From Kordia zhangzhouensis (GTDB lineage: Bacteria > Bacteroidota > Bacteroidia > Flavobacteriales > Flavobacteriaceae), in contig NZ_LBMH01000003.1 of NCBI RefSeq assembly GCF_001005305.1, positions 124,001 through 188,000 on the forward strand: DNA of 64,000 nucleotides. The letters are read 5' to 3'. Below, in pieces: positions 53,984 through 62,249 of this stretch. A model generated the notes under the pieces. That model made no database searches. It was not told the DNA's origin and saw nothing but the letters and a program-made list of their open reading frames with translations. Within the stretch, counting starts at the first letter, position 1; every line of letters begins with the position of its first letter. A program made the translations under genes and the position numbers.

Positions 53984-56677
53984 TTATGCAAAAGGTAGCG
54001 TAAAAACAAGCGTTGCGCCCTTTTTTACTTCTTTTTTTGCCCAAATTTTTCCACCGTGCTTTTCAACGATTTGCTTTGTAATTGCCAATCCCAAACCACT
54101 CCCTTGCGGCTTGATTGTATTTTGATGTTTTGATTGATAAAATTTATCAAAAATATAGTCGTGATCTTCTGGAGGAATCCCTTTTCCATTGTCTTGAACT
54201 TCAACTTCTACTTTATTATTACCCAATTTGCAATCAATAGAAACATGTCCATTTTCAACTGGGCAAAATTTAATCGCATTAGACAATAAATTTGTCAATA
54301 CTTGAATGATTCGATCTTCGTCATACGGAATCATAACCGAATGTATTACTTTGTTGGTCACACGAATATTTTTCCTTGAAGCAATCTGTTGAATACTGGT
54401 TACTGCTTTTTCGATAGTTTTTTGTAAATCGTGTGATTGAACATCTAAGTGTAAGCGTCCAGTTTCTAATTTCTCAAAGTCTAAAATATTATTGATAAGT
54501 CTCGCCAAGCGATCTGAATCTTGTAGGATATTTTTTAAAAATTGATTTTTCACATCTTTTGGCATGTCATCATCGTCATCCATTAACAATTCAGTAGCAG
54601 CTCTAATACCTGTGATAGGCGTTTTTAATTCATGTGCCACGGTATCTAAAAATTCATCCTTTTGCTTGTCTTTTGTGATGAGTTCTTCATTGGCATTTTT
54701 GAGTTTAGAAGACAGTTGAGATAATTCTTCCGATTTTTCACGGAGTATTTTATTACTCACAATATTTTCTTTTGACTCTTCAAGAATTTTCAATACTTCT
54801 ACCAAACTTATCTGTTCTTCTTTTACCACACTTGCAATTAGTATTTTAGCGGAAGCGCCTCCAATGCTTCCTGTCAACAGTTTTTCAGAAAAGTTAATTA
54901 ATCGTGCATCTGCCAATTGCGTATCAGGTGATAAATTGTATTTGGTAAAAAATATTTTTAAAGCTCTAGCCGCTCGTTTTTCACCTAAAAAACGAGCTAG
55001 TACATTTTTAATATCTGTCACGTATGCTTCTCCTTTCCAAACCAAGGCACTATCTTGTAACGTATTAAAGTTACGGCTATCTACAAACATTTCTGCATAG
55101 TTTCGCTCCCGATAATTTCCTTTAGATGTCAGTGAAAATGTCAAATAACATAAAATATTAACACTCATACTCCAAAAAAAAGCGTGTGCTGGCGGACTTA
55201 AAAAGTGGATTCCAAAAAGCGCATGTGGCTTTGACCAGTCCATACCATTGATTCCGTGTTGAATAAAATCATCCGTTCCTGTATATGATTGTACAACAAA
55301 TGGTAATACCAAGGTATAGAACGTAATCAGTGTTCCAGAAATAATCCCTACAACTGCTGCTTTTGATGCACCTCGATTCCAAAACAACCCTATGAAAAAG
55401 GAAGGTGCCAATTGTGAAATAATAACAAATGAAATTAAACCGATTGAATAGAGAGACAATTCTTTGGAAAAAGAAATGTAAAAGAAATACGCACCAATAA
55501 TGATTAGAAAAATAGAAATGCGGCGTATGTTTTTGATATACTTTGCATTGCGTTCGGGCTGATTTTTAATGAATTTATCCAAAAAACCATAAGGAATAAT
55601 CAAGTTGTTACTTACCATAATTGATAATGCAAGCGTCGAAACAATTACCATAGAAATAACTGCTGAAAACCCTCCGAGAAAGACCAAGGTAGCTAAAAAT
55701 GAATTACCGTTTTCCAGCGGCAATAATAGTGTGTAATATTCAGCATTTTGAGTGCTTCCGAATGTTAATTTTCCTGCCCAAGCTATAAAAATAACAAAGA
55801 AATTGAATAATAGTAAGTACAGAGGAAATAGCCAAATAGCTTTCTTTAAGTATTTTTCACGTGTATTTTCTAAAACAGTTACCTGAAATTGTCTAGGCAA
55901 TAAAAATATAGCCATAAAAGCGAGTGCAATCATGAATAACCAATCAAAGCCATTTTCCACACTTCCCAAGGTTACTAGCTTAGAAAAACCTTCCATACTT
56001 TCAGACATTTGCTGGTAAATGTCTGTTGTACCATCAAACAAGTAAAAAGTAATATATACGCCAATTATTAAAAAGAAAATAAGTTTTAAAATAGATTCAA
56101 ACGCTACCGAGGCAATAATCCCTTTGTGTTTTTCGGAAGCGTCCGTGTTTTGAGTTCCAAAAAAAGTAGCAAAAATTGCCAAAAGCAAAGCAACATAAAA
56201 AGTAGAGTCATCAAATACAGTCGTAGATACATAACTAGTTTCATCAGCCATAATTTCAAAAGTTTCCGAGACTGCTTTCAATTGAAGCGAAATGTAAGGA
56301 AGTGTTCCTAGTAAACAAACTATGGTAACTAATGCTCCTAGAAAACGATTGTTTCCGTAACGCAGTGAGATAAAATCGGCAATGGAAGATATTTTGTGTT
56401 GTTTTGAGATCCGGATAATCTTTCGAAGTACAACTATCCATAATGGTGCCGCAATTACAGGTCCAAGGTAAATAGGTAAAAAGTTAATGCCTGAGTTTGC
56501 TGCTATTCCAATGCTTCCGTAATACGTCCAAGCCGAACAATATACAGCCAATGAAAATGTATATACATATGGATTATTAACCCATTTACTTTGTCGCTTT
56601 TTTTCTGCTAAAAACGCAATGTAAAATAGAACCGCTAGGTAGCTTATAATAATACATACAAGCGTATAATTATTCAT
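53984..56677 (-). CDS. symporter-linked sensor histidine kinase (SLC5-STAC-HisKA, CrbS/CbrA-like)
   Basis: The 897-residue protein has an N-terminal Na+/solute symporter domain (about residues 1-500, roughly 13 helices) and a STAC-type linker (about 535-640: VWKGEAYVTDIKNVLARFLG onward). A coiled coil follows, then HisKA with the acceptor H682 in DTVAHELKTPITG, and an HATPase domain (VQDNGKGIPPEDHDYIFDKF, GSGLGLAITKQIVEKHGG). Vibrio CrbS, of this type, controls acs and the acetate switch, and Pseudomonas CbrA senses nutrient state. Here the setting between the ActP symporter and prpE-acs strongly suggests sensing of acetate or propionate. It overlaps the preceding small gene by 8 bases. Confidence 0.93.
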   Translation of the reverse strand: MNNYTLVCIIISYLAVLFYIAFLAEKKRQSKWVNNPYVYTFSLAVYCSAWTYYGSIGIAANSGINFLPIYLGPVIAAPLWIVVLRKIIRISKQHKISSIADFISLRYGNNRFLGALVTIVCLLGTLPYISLQLKAVSETFEIMADETSYVSTTVFDDSTFYVALLLAIFATFFGTQNTDASEKHKGIIASVAFESILKLIFFLIIGVYITFYLFDGTTDIYQQMSESMEGFSKLVTLGSVENGFDWLFMIALAFMAIFLLPRQFQVTVLENTREKYLKKAIWLFPLYLLLFNFFVIFIAWAGKLTFGSTQNAEYYTLLLPLENGNSFLATLVFLGGFSAVISMVIVSTLALSIMVSNNLIIPYGFLDKFIKNQPERNAKYIKNIRRISIFLIIIGAYFFYISFSKELSLYSIGLISFVIISQLAPSFFIGLFWNRGASKAAVVGIISGTLITFYTLVLPFVVQSYTGTDDFIQHGINGMDWSKPHALFGIHFLSPPAHAFFWSMSVNILCYLTFSLTSKGNYRERNYAEMFVDSRNFNTLQDSALVWKGEAYVTDIKNVLARFLGEKRAARALKIFFTKYNLSPDTQLADARLINFSEKLLTGSIGGASAKILIASVVKEEQISLVEVLKILEESKENIVSNKILREKSEELSQLSSKLKNANEELITKDKQKDEFLDTVAHELKTPITGIRAATELLMDDDDDMPKDVKNQFLKNILQDSDRLARLINNILDFEKLETGRLHLDVQSHDLQKTIEKAVTSIQQIASRKNIRVTNKVIHSVMIPYDEDRIIQVLTNLLSNAIKFCPVENGHVSIDCKLGNNKVEVEVQDNGKGIPPEDHDYIFDKFYQSKHQNTIKPQGSGLGLAITKQIVEKHGGKIWAKKEVKKGATLVFTLPFA

Positions 56678-56864
56678 AATGACGTTTTAAAACAATGTAC
56701 GAAATAATGATTGAGAGTAACCATACAGAGAAAATCGAAAAGTAGAAAGTTGGCACGCCTAAAAAAGCTGTATCACTATTAAAAGTAAGAGCAAAAGGAA
56801 TGTTAAATACCAAGAACAATGCAATTGATAAGACTACTAATTTCTGTTCGTGTCGCTTTTTCAT
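56670..56864 (-). CDS. small membrane protein paired with the symporter-kinase
   Basis: The 64-residue protein has a basic N-terminus (MKKRHEQK), two predicted transmembrane helices (about residues 9-27 and 39-59) and ends LKRHYE. It overlaps the sensor kinase start by 8 bases, the same arrangement as small subunits that accompany SSF symporters (DUF4212/DUF485-like). I cannot place it in a family confidently. Its likely job is to accompany or stabilise the sensor's symporter domain. Confidence 0.65.
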   Translation of the reverse strand: MKKRHEQKLVVLSIALFLVFNIPFALTFNSDTAFLGVPTFYFSIFSVWLLSIIISYIVLKRHYE

Positions 56865-56894
56865 GGATTTATTGTTTTCTACTTAAAAATAGGA

Positions 56895-56928
56895 AAAAAT
56901 CAACACTATGACGATAGTGTTGATTTTT
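56895..56928 (-). terminator. terminator after the ActP-type symporter gene
   Basis: A perfect 15-bp stem (AAAAATCAACACTAT / ATAGTGTTGATTTTT) with a GACG loop lies between the leftward symporter gene and the sensor unit. On the minus strand the T tract is at the 3' side. Confidence 0.93.
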
Positions 56929-56956
56929 AAACTAACATATTACAATTTACTAAGGT

Positions 56957-58738
56957 TTAATGAACAGAAGCTTCTCCAGCTCCTGAAGGGATTCGGATGT
57001 TCTCTACCATTTCTTGCACATCTTTTGGTGGTGCAGGCGTTACTCTTGAAACAACTACTGAAACCACCACATTCACAATCATGGCAATGGTTCCAAAACC
57101 TTCTGGCGATGTTCCAAACCACCACTCGCTTTTAGGCAGCGGCTCCATCACTCCTACTAATCCTGTTTTGTATCGAATCATATAAAACAGCATTAATAAA
57201 ATACCTACAACCATTCCGGCTACTGCTCCTTCTTTATTCATTCTTTTATCAAATATCCCAAGAATTATTGCTGGGAAGAAAGAAGCTGCTGCCAATCCGA
57301 ATGCTAAGGCGACGACGGCGGCGACAAATCCAGGTGGATATATTCCAAATAAACCTGCAATGATGATTGCTACTAAGATTGAAATACGAGCTGCTAGTAA
57401 TTCACCTTTTTCTGAGATGTTTGGTTTTAATTGCTTTTTAATCAAATCATGCGAAATTGATGTTGAAATTACTAAAAGTAATCCTGCAGCTGTTGATAAA
57501 GCCGCAGCCAATCCACCAGCTGCAACAAGCGCAATTACCCAGTTAGGTAATCGGGCTATTTCTGGATTTGCCAATACCATAATATCTCTATCAACATACA
57601 ACTCATTAGTTTCAGTACTAGCATTAGTGATTAAACGCTCTCCGTGAGTTCCTCTTTGGTCAGTTTCTGAATATATAGGTTTTTTACCATTTAGTGCATT
57701 TCCTGCAACATACTGAATTTTTCCATCTCCGTTTTTGTCTGCCCAAGCAATTAACCCAGTATTTTCCCAGTTTTTAAACCATTCTGGAATTTGTTGATAT
57801 TCTTTATCACTTACAGTTTCTATTAAATTTGTTCGAGAGAAAACTGCAATAGCTGGTGCTGTTGTATATAATATTGCAATAAATAGCAATGCCAAACCTG
57901 CTGATTTACGAGCATCTTTTACTTTTGGTACGGTAAAGAAACGCACAATTACGTGTGGTAATCCTGCTGTTCCTACCATTAACGCTAGTGTGATTGCAAA
58001 TACATCCCAAGTAGATTTGGTTCCACTAGTATACTCGTTAAAACCTAATTGTGTGTGTAATGCATCTAATTTGTCGAGTAAAAATACATTGGGCTCCACT
58101 TCTCCACCCATTCCAATTTGAGGAATTATATTTCCTGTCATTTGCATAGAGATAAAGAATGCAGGTACCATAAATGCAAAGATTAAAACACAATATTGCG
58201 CTACTTGCGTATACGTAATTCCTTTCATTCCGCCTAAAAAAGCAAATACCAATACTACCGCCATTCCGATAACTACTCCGAGGTCGATATCTACTTGCAA
58301 AAATTGAGAAAATACAATCCCTACACCGCGCATTTGTCCAGCTACATACGTAAATGACACAATTAACGCACAGATAACGGCTACGGTTCTAGCTGCGTTT
58401 GAATAATACCGATCTCCAATGAAATCAGGGACAGTGAATTTTCCAAATTTTCGCAAATACGGTGCTAATAATAAAGCTAATAGCACGTATCCTCCTGTCC
58501 ATCCCATAAGGTACACAGAGCCATCATAGCCTGCAAATGAAATAATTCCCGCCATGGAGATAAACGAGGCAGCACTCATCCAATCAGCTGCTGTTGCCAT
58601 ACCATTTGCTAGAGGAGAAACACCTCCACCAGCTACATAAAATTCTTTTGTTGAACCCGCACGAGCCCAAATTGCTATTCCAAAATATAGGGCAAAAGTA
58701 ATCCCTACCAAGATCCAAGTCCACGTTTGTACACTCAT
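56957..58738 (-). CDS. actP: ActP-type sodium:acetate (monocarboxylate) symporter
   Basis: The 593-residue SLC5/SSF symporter has about 13 helices and starts SVQTWTWILVGITFALYFGIAI. FYVAGGGVSPLANGMATAADWMSAASF is the family's N-terminal signature, and GDRYYSNAARTVAVICALI and AALSTAAGLLLVISTSISHD follow. A long soluble insertion (about residues 300-375, NTGLIAWADKNGDGKIQYV) looks EF-hand-like (DKNGDGKIQ). It imports acetate and probably other short monocarboxylates with Na+. It follows its DUF4212 small subunit by 27 bases and is closed by a strong terminator. The NQR sodium pump elsewhere in the window could supply the gradient. Confidence 0.9.
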   Translation of the reverse strand: MSVQTWTWILVGITFALYFGIAIWARAGSTKEFYVAGGGVSPLANGMATAADWMSAASFISMAGIISFAGYDGSVYLMGWTGGYVLLALLLAPYLRKFGKFTVPDFIGDRYYSNAARTVAVICALIVSFTYVAGQMRGVGIVFSQFLQVDIDLGVVIGMAVVLVFAFLGGMKGITYTQVAQYCVLIFAFMVPAFFISMQMTGNIIPQIGMGGEVEPNVFLLDKLDALHTQLGFNEYTSGTKSTWDVFAITLALMVGTAGLPHVIVRFFTVPKVKDARKSAGLALLFIAILYTTAPAIAVFSRTNLIETVSDKEYQQIPEWFKNWENTGLIAWADKNGDGKIQYVAGNALNGKKPIYSETDQRGTHGERLITNASTETNELYVDRDIMVLANPEIARLPNWVIALVAAGGLAAALSTAAGLLLVISTSISHDLIKKQLKPNISEKGELLAARISILVAIIIAGLFGIYPPGFVAAVVALAFGLAAASFFPAIILGIFDKRMNKEGAVAGMVVGILLMLFYMIRYKTGLVGVMEPLPKSEWWFGTSPEGFGTIAMIVNVVVSVVVSRVTPAPPKDVQEMVENIRIPSGAGEASVH

Positions 58739-58765
58739 AATTTTTATTTTTAAGATTTGTTAGGG

Positions 58766-59026
58766 TTACTCATCAAAACCGTATTTTTTATCTAATTTGT
58801 TCATTAACCGTACGTATACAAAGATGAGAATTACGAATACGTAGATAGAGCCTTGTTGTGCAAACCAGAAACCTAGCTTGAATCCTCCTAGTCTAATTTG
58901 GTTAAGCTGTTCTCTGAATAGAATTCCACAGCAATAGGAAACCACAAACCATATCGATAGTAAAATAAGAAGGTATTTGAGATTTGCTTTCCAGTACGCC
59001 TTTGCGCGTTGTTTTTGATCACTCAT
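58766..59026 (-). CDS. DUF4212 small subunit of the sodium/substrate symporter
   Basis: The 86-residue protein matches the DUF4212 pattern: charged N-terminus (SDQKQRAKAYWKANLKYLLILL), two helices (about residues 14-33 and 45-70) and the intervening ILFREQLNQIRLGGFKLGFWFAQQGS. It accompanies the symporter gene immediately downstream (27 bases), and the pair is widespread. It follows the porin by 13 bases. Confidence 0.9.
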   Translation of the reverse strand: MSDQKQRAKAYWKANLKYLLILLSIWFVVSYCCGILFREQLNQIRLGGFKLGFWFAQQGSIYVFVILIFVYVRLMNKLDKKYGFDE

Positions 59027-59039
59027 AGTTGGTTAGTTT

Positions 59040-60284
59040 TTATAGGTAAATCATTGCTTGTAGGGTAAGTGTCCCGACAGCATCAGAGTTTCCGTATTTT
59101 GTATTAAAATATTCTAGTGATAATTTGGAATGATGTCCACTAAGGTAAGTGTTTAGTCCAACACCAAATGAGGTTGCATTATCGTCAATAGCGTCTATTT
59201 TTCGAGCGTCAAATTGTACATACGGTTGGAATTTTGTTTTCTTATCTGATGGCAATACATATCCAACGTGTCCATGTAATAGCGAACCTGTTTCGTAAGT
59301 TCTTCCAAGTGTATAATTTTTACCATAATCATTGAATTGTGCTAGTGCATATGCTGTAATTGCGCCACCTTTTTTACCAATAGGCGCATCATAAAAAGCA
59401 TCTATTCCAAATATAGTAACATCTTCTCCAGAAAGTTCTCCTGCAGTATTCGCAACAACAGATCCATTTGGGTGATAAAAGAAACCTGCTCCTATATTAA
59501 ATACCTTTTTCCCACCAAGGTAACTACCCACTTTATATGGTAAAAAGTTTGATTCTTGATCAAAAAAGTGAAAGTCAAAATATCCTGCATACGTTCTACC
59601 CGCATCTTTCGAGCCTAACAAACGTCTTCCTGCATAAACTGCATTTCCATCAGGAACTGGATTGGCCGTTTCTTGCAAGTTATTGGTTACTGCGTCATTA
59701 ATTGCCAAGCGATATTGGAATCGTTCAAATTTTCCTTTAAAATAGACTCCCATGTGACGTGCAAACTGGTCAGATAGTCCAATAGTAGCCCAAGCTTGAC
59801 GCTGATTATCTAACGTCATCATATTCAGCGTACTTTGATTGTTGAGTCTTGAGATTCCATTCCAATAGTGCAAACCTCCTCCAATAGCATGGTTTTTATT
59901 GAAGTTAAATTGTCCCCAAACACCGTGAAAGAAAAGCTGAGAACGATCGCCAGTTCCTATAGGAGACATATTATCTCCGTTCAAACTATTAAGTCCAAAA
60001 TGTGTAAGAATTAAAAATTTTTCATTGAGTTGAGCATACATCAATACACGTGCTCTACGGATACTAAAGTTTACATCACTTTGCTCATTCCCATTAGCGT
60101 CTAATGGTCTATCAGAATTGTATTGCGTCCAAAATTGTGCCCAAGAAATAATTCTAAAATATTTAGAACCATCTTCATTAAGCTTCACTTTCATTCCGCC
60201 AGAATAATCAGGTGCGCCCTGAGCGTTCACATATTGAAAGGAAATCAGAATACATCCTATCAATAGGTAGGTTAGTTTTTTCAT
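59040..60284 (-). CDS. outer-membrane porin of the acetate uptake unit
   Basis: The 414-residue protein has a signal peptide (ending VNAQ, about residue 21) and beta-barrel strands with aromatic girdles. It includes FRIISWAQFWTQYNSD and NFSIRRARVLMYAQLNEKFL and ends MIYL. It resembles Bacteroidetes porins of the phosphate-selective/OprO-P type. Being first in a unit with the ActP symporter, it is most likely the outer-membrane entry route for short-chain fatty acids (inference from position). The 16-bp shared motif is 28 bases upstream. Confidence 0.82.
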   Translation of the reverse strand: MKKLTYLLIGCILISFQYVNAQGAPDYSGGMKVKLNEDGSKYFRIISWAQFWTQYNSDRPLDANGNEQSDVNFSIRRARVLMYAQLNEKFLILTHFGLNSLNGDNMSPIGTGDRSQLFFHGVWGQFNFNKNHAIGGGLHYWNGISRLNNQSTLNMMTLDNQRQAWATIGLSDQFARHMGVYFKGKFERFQYRLAINDAVTNNLQETANPVPDGNAVYAGRRLLGSKDAGRTYAGYFDFHFFDQESNFLPYKVGSYLGGKKVFNIGAGFFYHPNGSVVANTAGELSGEDVTIFGIDAFYDAPIGKKGGAITAYALAQFNDYGKNYTLGRTYETGSLLHGHVGYVLPSDKKTKFQPYVQFDARKIDAIDDNATSFGVGLNTYLSGHHSKLSLEYFNTKYGNSDAVGTLTLQAMIYL

Positions 60285-60311
60285 TCGTTTTAAGAGTTAG
60301 TTAGTTATAAA

Positions 60312-60327
60312 ATTGGTTTTGTGTGCA
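60312..60327 (-). promoter_or_regulatory. shared 16-bp motif TGCACACAAAACCAAT upstream of the porin-actP unit
   Basis: The minus strand reads TGCACACAAAACCAAT, 28 bases upstream of the porin start, identical to 53559-53574. It is in opposite orientation with respect to its gene. No clear TAnnTTTG element accompanies either copy. Confidence 0.6.
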
Positions 60328-60392
60328 TTACGAAACTCTTAAAAACAATTTTAGAAACGAAAACCTATATACTTTTTTGGAAATTTAATATA

Positions 60393-60812
60393 CTAATCTC
60401 TAAATCGTTCCCACTTGATTAGCATAAACTTGTCTCCTAATTCAGTTACAATTACACCTGCTCCTTTGATGTTTTTGGGATTTTGAAAATACATCCCTAG
60501 TTCTGTTGCATTTAATATTTTGTACGTAGGATGGTAATTTGTATTATATGGACGCTTAATGTTGTACTTTTTTACCCAGTTCATGATACTGACATGTGAA
60601 ATTCCTAAAATACGTTCAATTTCACGATAGGTTAATCCTTCCAGATACAATTGAAGCGATTTGTTTACATAGTAATCATCAATTTTTTTTCCTAATTTAT
60701 TGACAGAAAAGAAATAGTTGCATTTTTTACACTTATACCGTTGACGATCGTTTATAATACCACTTTTTATATATTGATCAGAACCACAATTAGGACACAA
60801 GTCTATTTTCAT
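60393..60812 (-). CDS. zinc-ribbon/HTH protein resembling an IS1-type transposase DNA-binding half, probable regulator
   Basis: This 139-residue protein has a zinc ribbon (C6-x2-C9 and C28-x2-C31: LCPNCGS ... YKCKKCNYFF) and a helix-turn-helix (about residues 60-83: LTYREIERILGISHVSIMNW), the order seen in IS1 InsA-type proteins. The last 50 residues (ATELGMYFQNPKNIKGAGVI, ending LIKWERFRD) are not a DDE domain. It has no terminal repeats or second transposase frame next to it, so it is not an intact IS. It lies 108 bases upstream of the porin-actP unit, between its motif and its own promoter. A domesticated DNA-binding regulator is the best reading. Confidence 0.75.
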   Translation of the reverse strand: MKIDLCPNCGSDQYIKSGIINDRQRYKCKKCNYFFSVNKLGKKIDDYYVNKSLQLYLEGLTYREIERILGISHVSIMNWVKKYNIKRPYNTNYHPTYKILNATELGMYFQNPKNIKGAGVIVTELGDKFMLIKWERFRD

Positions 60813-61037
60813 AACTACATTTTTGTTACTATACTAATTTAGCATAAATATATCAATTTAGCAACAATTGCTTTACAAATGCTTTTTCCCTAAGATGAAA
60901 AACCTCTTCATAAGAACTAAAGTTGGGAAAAACACAAGCAATCTATTGTAAGGTATAAGTACTTTTAGCACTCTAATTTATTTGTGAAAAAATCATTTTG
61001 CTCGTCTTTGGGAAAGAATATCTACAAAAGTGTATTT

Positions 61038-62132
61038 CTAATTTTCATAATACACTTCTTCATATGTAATGCCAAAAGTATATGTATTTAAATACAGCGG
61101 CTGATGAAGAATGATTTCTTCGTCAATATTCATAAAATCATACAACTCCTCCTTTACATCTATAGTTTTGTAGGTTGTTTTTAGCTTATACTTTATGGTA
61201 AGTCTATTATTGTTCTTTATAGTCACATACGTTTTATCTGTGATAAAAGTCGTGATCATTTTTTTACGATTAGAGTCAATTGATTTTTTATAGTTTAGAT
61301 ATAATCGTATCAGTTTGTATAGTTGGTAAAGTAAAATAATTGGAACTGGAAAGATAAATAATAGCAAAAAAGGGAATCCATAATACCATAACCCAATAAT
61401 AGGAATACTAAGAAAGCCCATTATTCGAAGTCGGTAGTTTCTTTTTTGTGTATAATACTGATGTAAATTATCTACTTCCCGTTTTTGCATTGGAGCTTCT
61501 TTTATTTTGGATGCCGGATAGTTGGCATGTGTAAAGCCTTTATGTAACGATTTTTGTTGTGTTTTTTCTCCTTTCTCTAACAATTTATAATCTAATAAAA
61601 TTCCAGACTTAGGAGTCATCTCAAAATAAACATAATCACCTACACTTACTTCATTAAACATTTTATAGTCTATTTTATGTTGTGTACCATGTACAGTAAT
61701 GTAGTAATATCTTTTGGTGCTACTACCACTTGAACGAGCTCCTCGCGCACCAGTGCCGTGTACTCTATTGGAACTGCTTTTTTTAATATCCAATCTTTTA
61801 TCTTCTATAATCCCCTCGATGACATTTTTTACTCCGCTTCGCGCATCTTTGATGGTAGACATAAACATGTAGCCAATTATAAAAGTAAAAACAAGTCCAA
61901 TAATCCCAAACATAATGAATGGAATAGCTCCAAAACCGTCATTACTTTTAAGCGTTGAAGAAATAAAATAAAAAATAGCTCCAAAAAGACAAATGGCAAA
62001 AAAGGCTATAATAGAAGTGAGTACAAGCTGCTGCTTAATCTTTTTTTTGTCTCGTTGACTCAGTGGTTTTTGAGTTATTTGCGACTGAGTTTCAAAAGTT
62101 ACATCATTGATTGATGAGTTTTCTTTCATCAT
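61038..62132 (-). CDS. predicted membrane protein of unknown function
   Basis: The 364-residue protein has a hydrophilic N-terminus, two helices (about residues 33-55 and 69-90), and a soluble domain of about 120 residues with a basic glycine/serine patch (VHGTGARGARSSGSSTKRYYY). Another hairpin of helices follows (about residues 235-275), then a C-terminal soluble domain rich in threonine (TTFITDKTYVTIKNNNRLTI). The first soluble domain has an OB/SH3-like feel (KRYYYITVHGTQHKIDYKMF, VGDYVYFEMTPKSGILLDYK), but I cannot name a family. It is isolated on the minus strand. Confidence 0.6.
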   Translation of the reverse strand: MMKENSSINDVTFETQSQITQKPLSQRDKKKIKQQLVLTSIIAFFAICLFGAIFYFISSTLKSNDGFGAIPFIMFGIIGLVFTFIIGYMFMSTIKDARSGVKNVIEGIIEDKRLDIKKSSSNRVHGTGARGARSSGSSTKRYYYITVHGTQHKIDYKMFNEVSVGDYVYFEMTPKSGILLDYKLLEKGEKTQQKSLHKGFTHANYPASKIKEAPMQKREVDNLHQYYTQKRNYRLRIMGFLSIPIIGLWYYGFPFLLLFIFPVPIILLYQLYKLIRLYLNYKKSIDSNRKKMITTFITDKTYVTIKNNNRLTIKYKLKTTYKTIDVKEELYDFMNIDEEIILHQPLYLNTYTFGITYEEVYYEN

Positions 62133-62171
62133 TATTTTTTATTAAAACTACAATTTTTACTCTTCATTAGA

Positions 62172-62212
62172 AAATAAAAAAAAGCCTTATTTTAAAAAGA
62201 ATAAGGCTTTTA
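62172..62212 (-). terminator. intrinsic terminator after the TonB-dependent receptor gene
   Basis: AAAAGCCTTATT / AATAAGGCTTTT form a perfect 12-bp stem with an 8-base loop. On the minus strand it ends in a T run, downstream of the 62250 stop. Confidence 0.92.
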
Positions 62213-62249
62213 GTAGTTGCTTTTTTGAATCGAGTTTTACGATGAAAAT

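Noticed and set aside
60393-60812. Remnant or intact IS element
   Set aside because: There is no DDE catalytic frame, no terminal inverted repeats and no target-site duplication visible; the gene is intact with an ordered C-terminal region, so I list it as a probable regulator.
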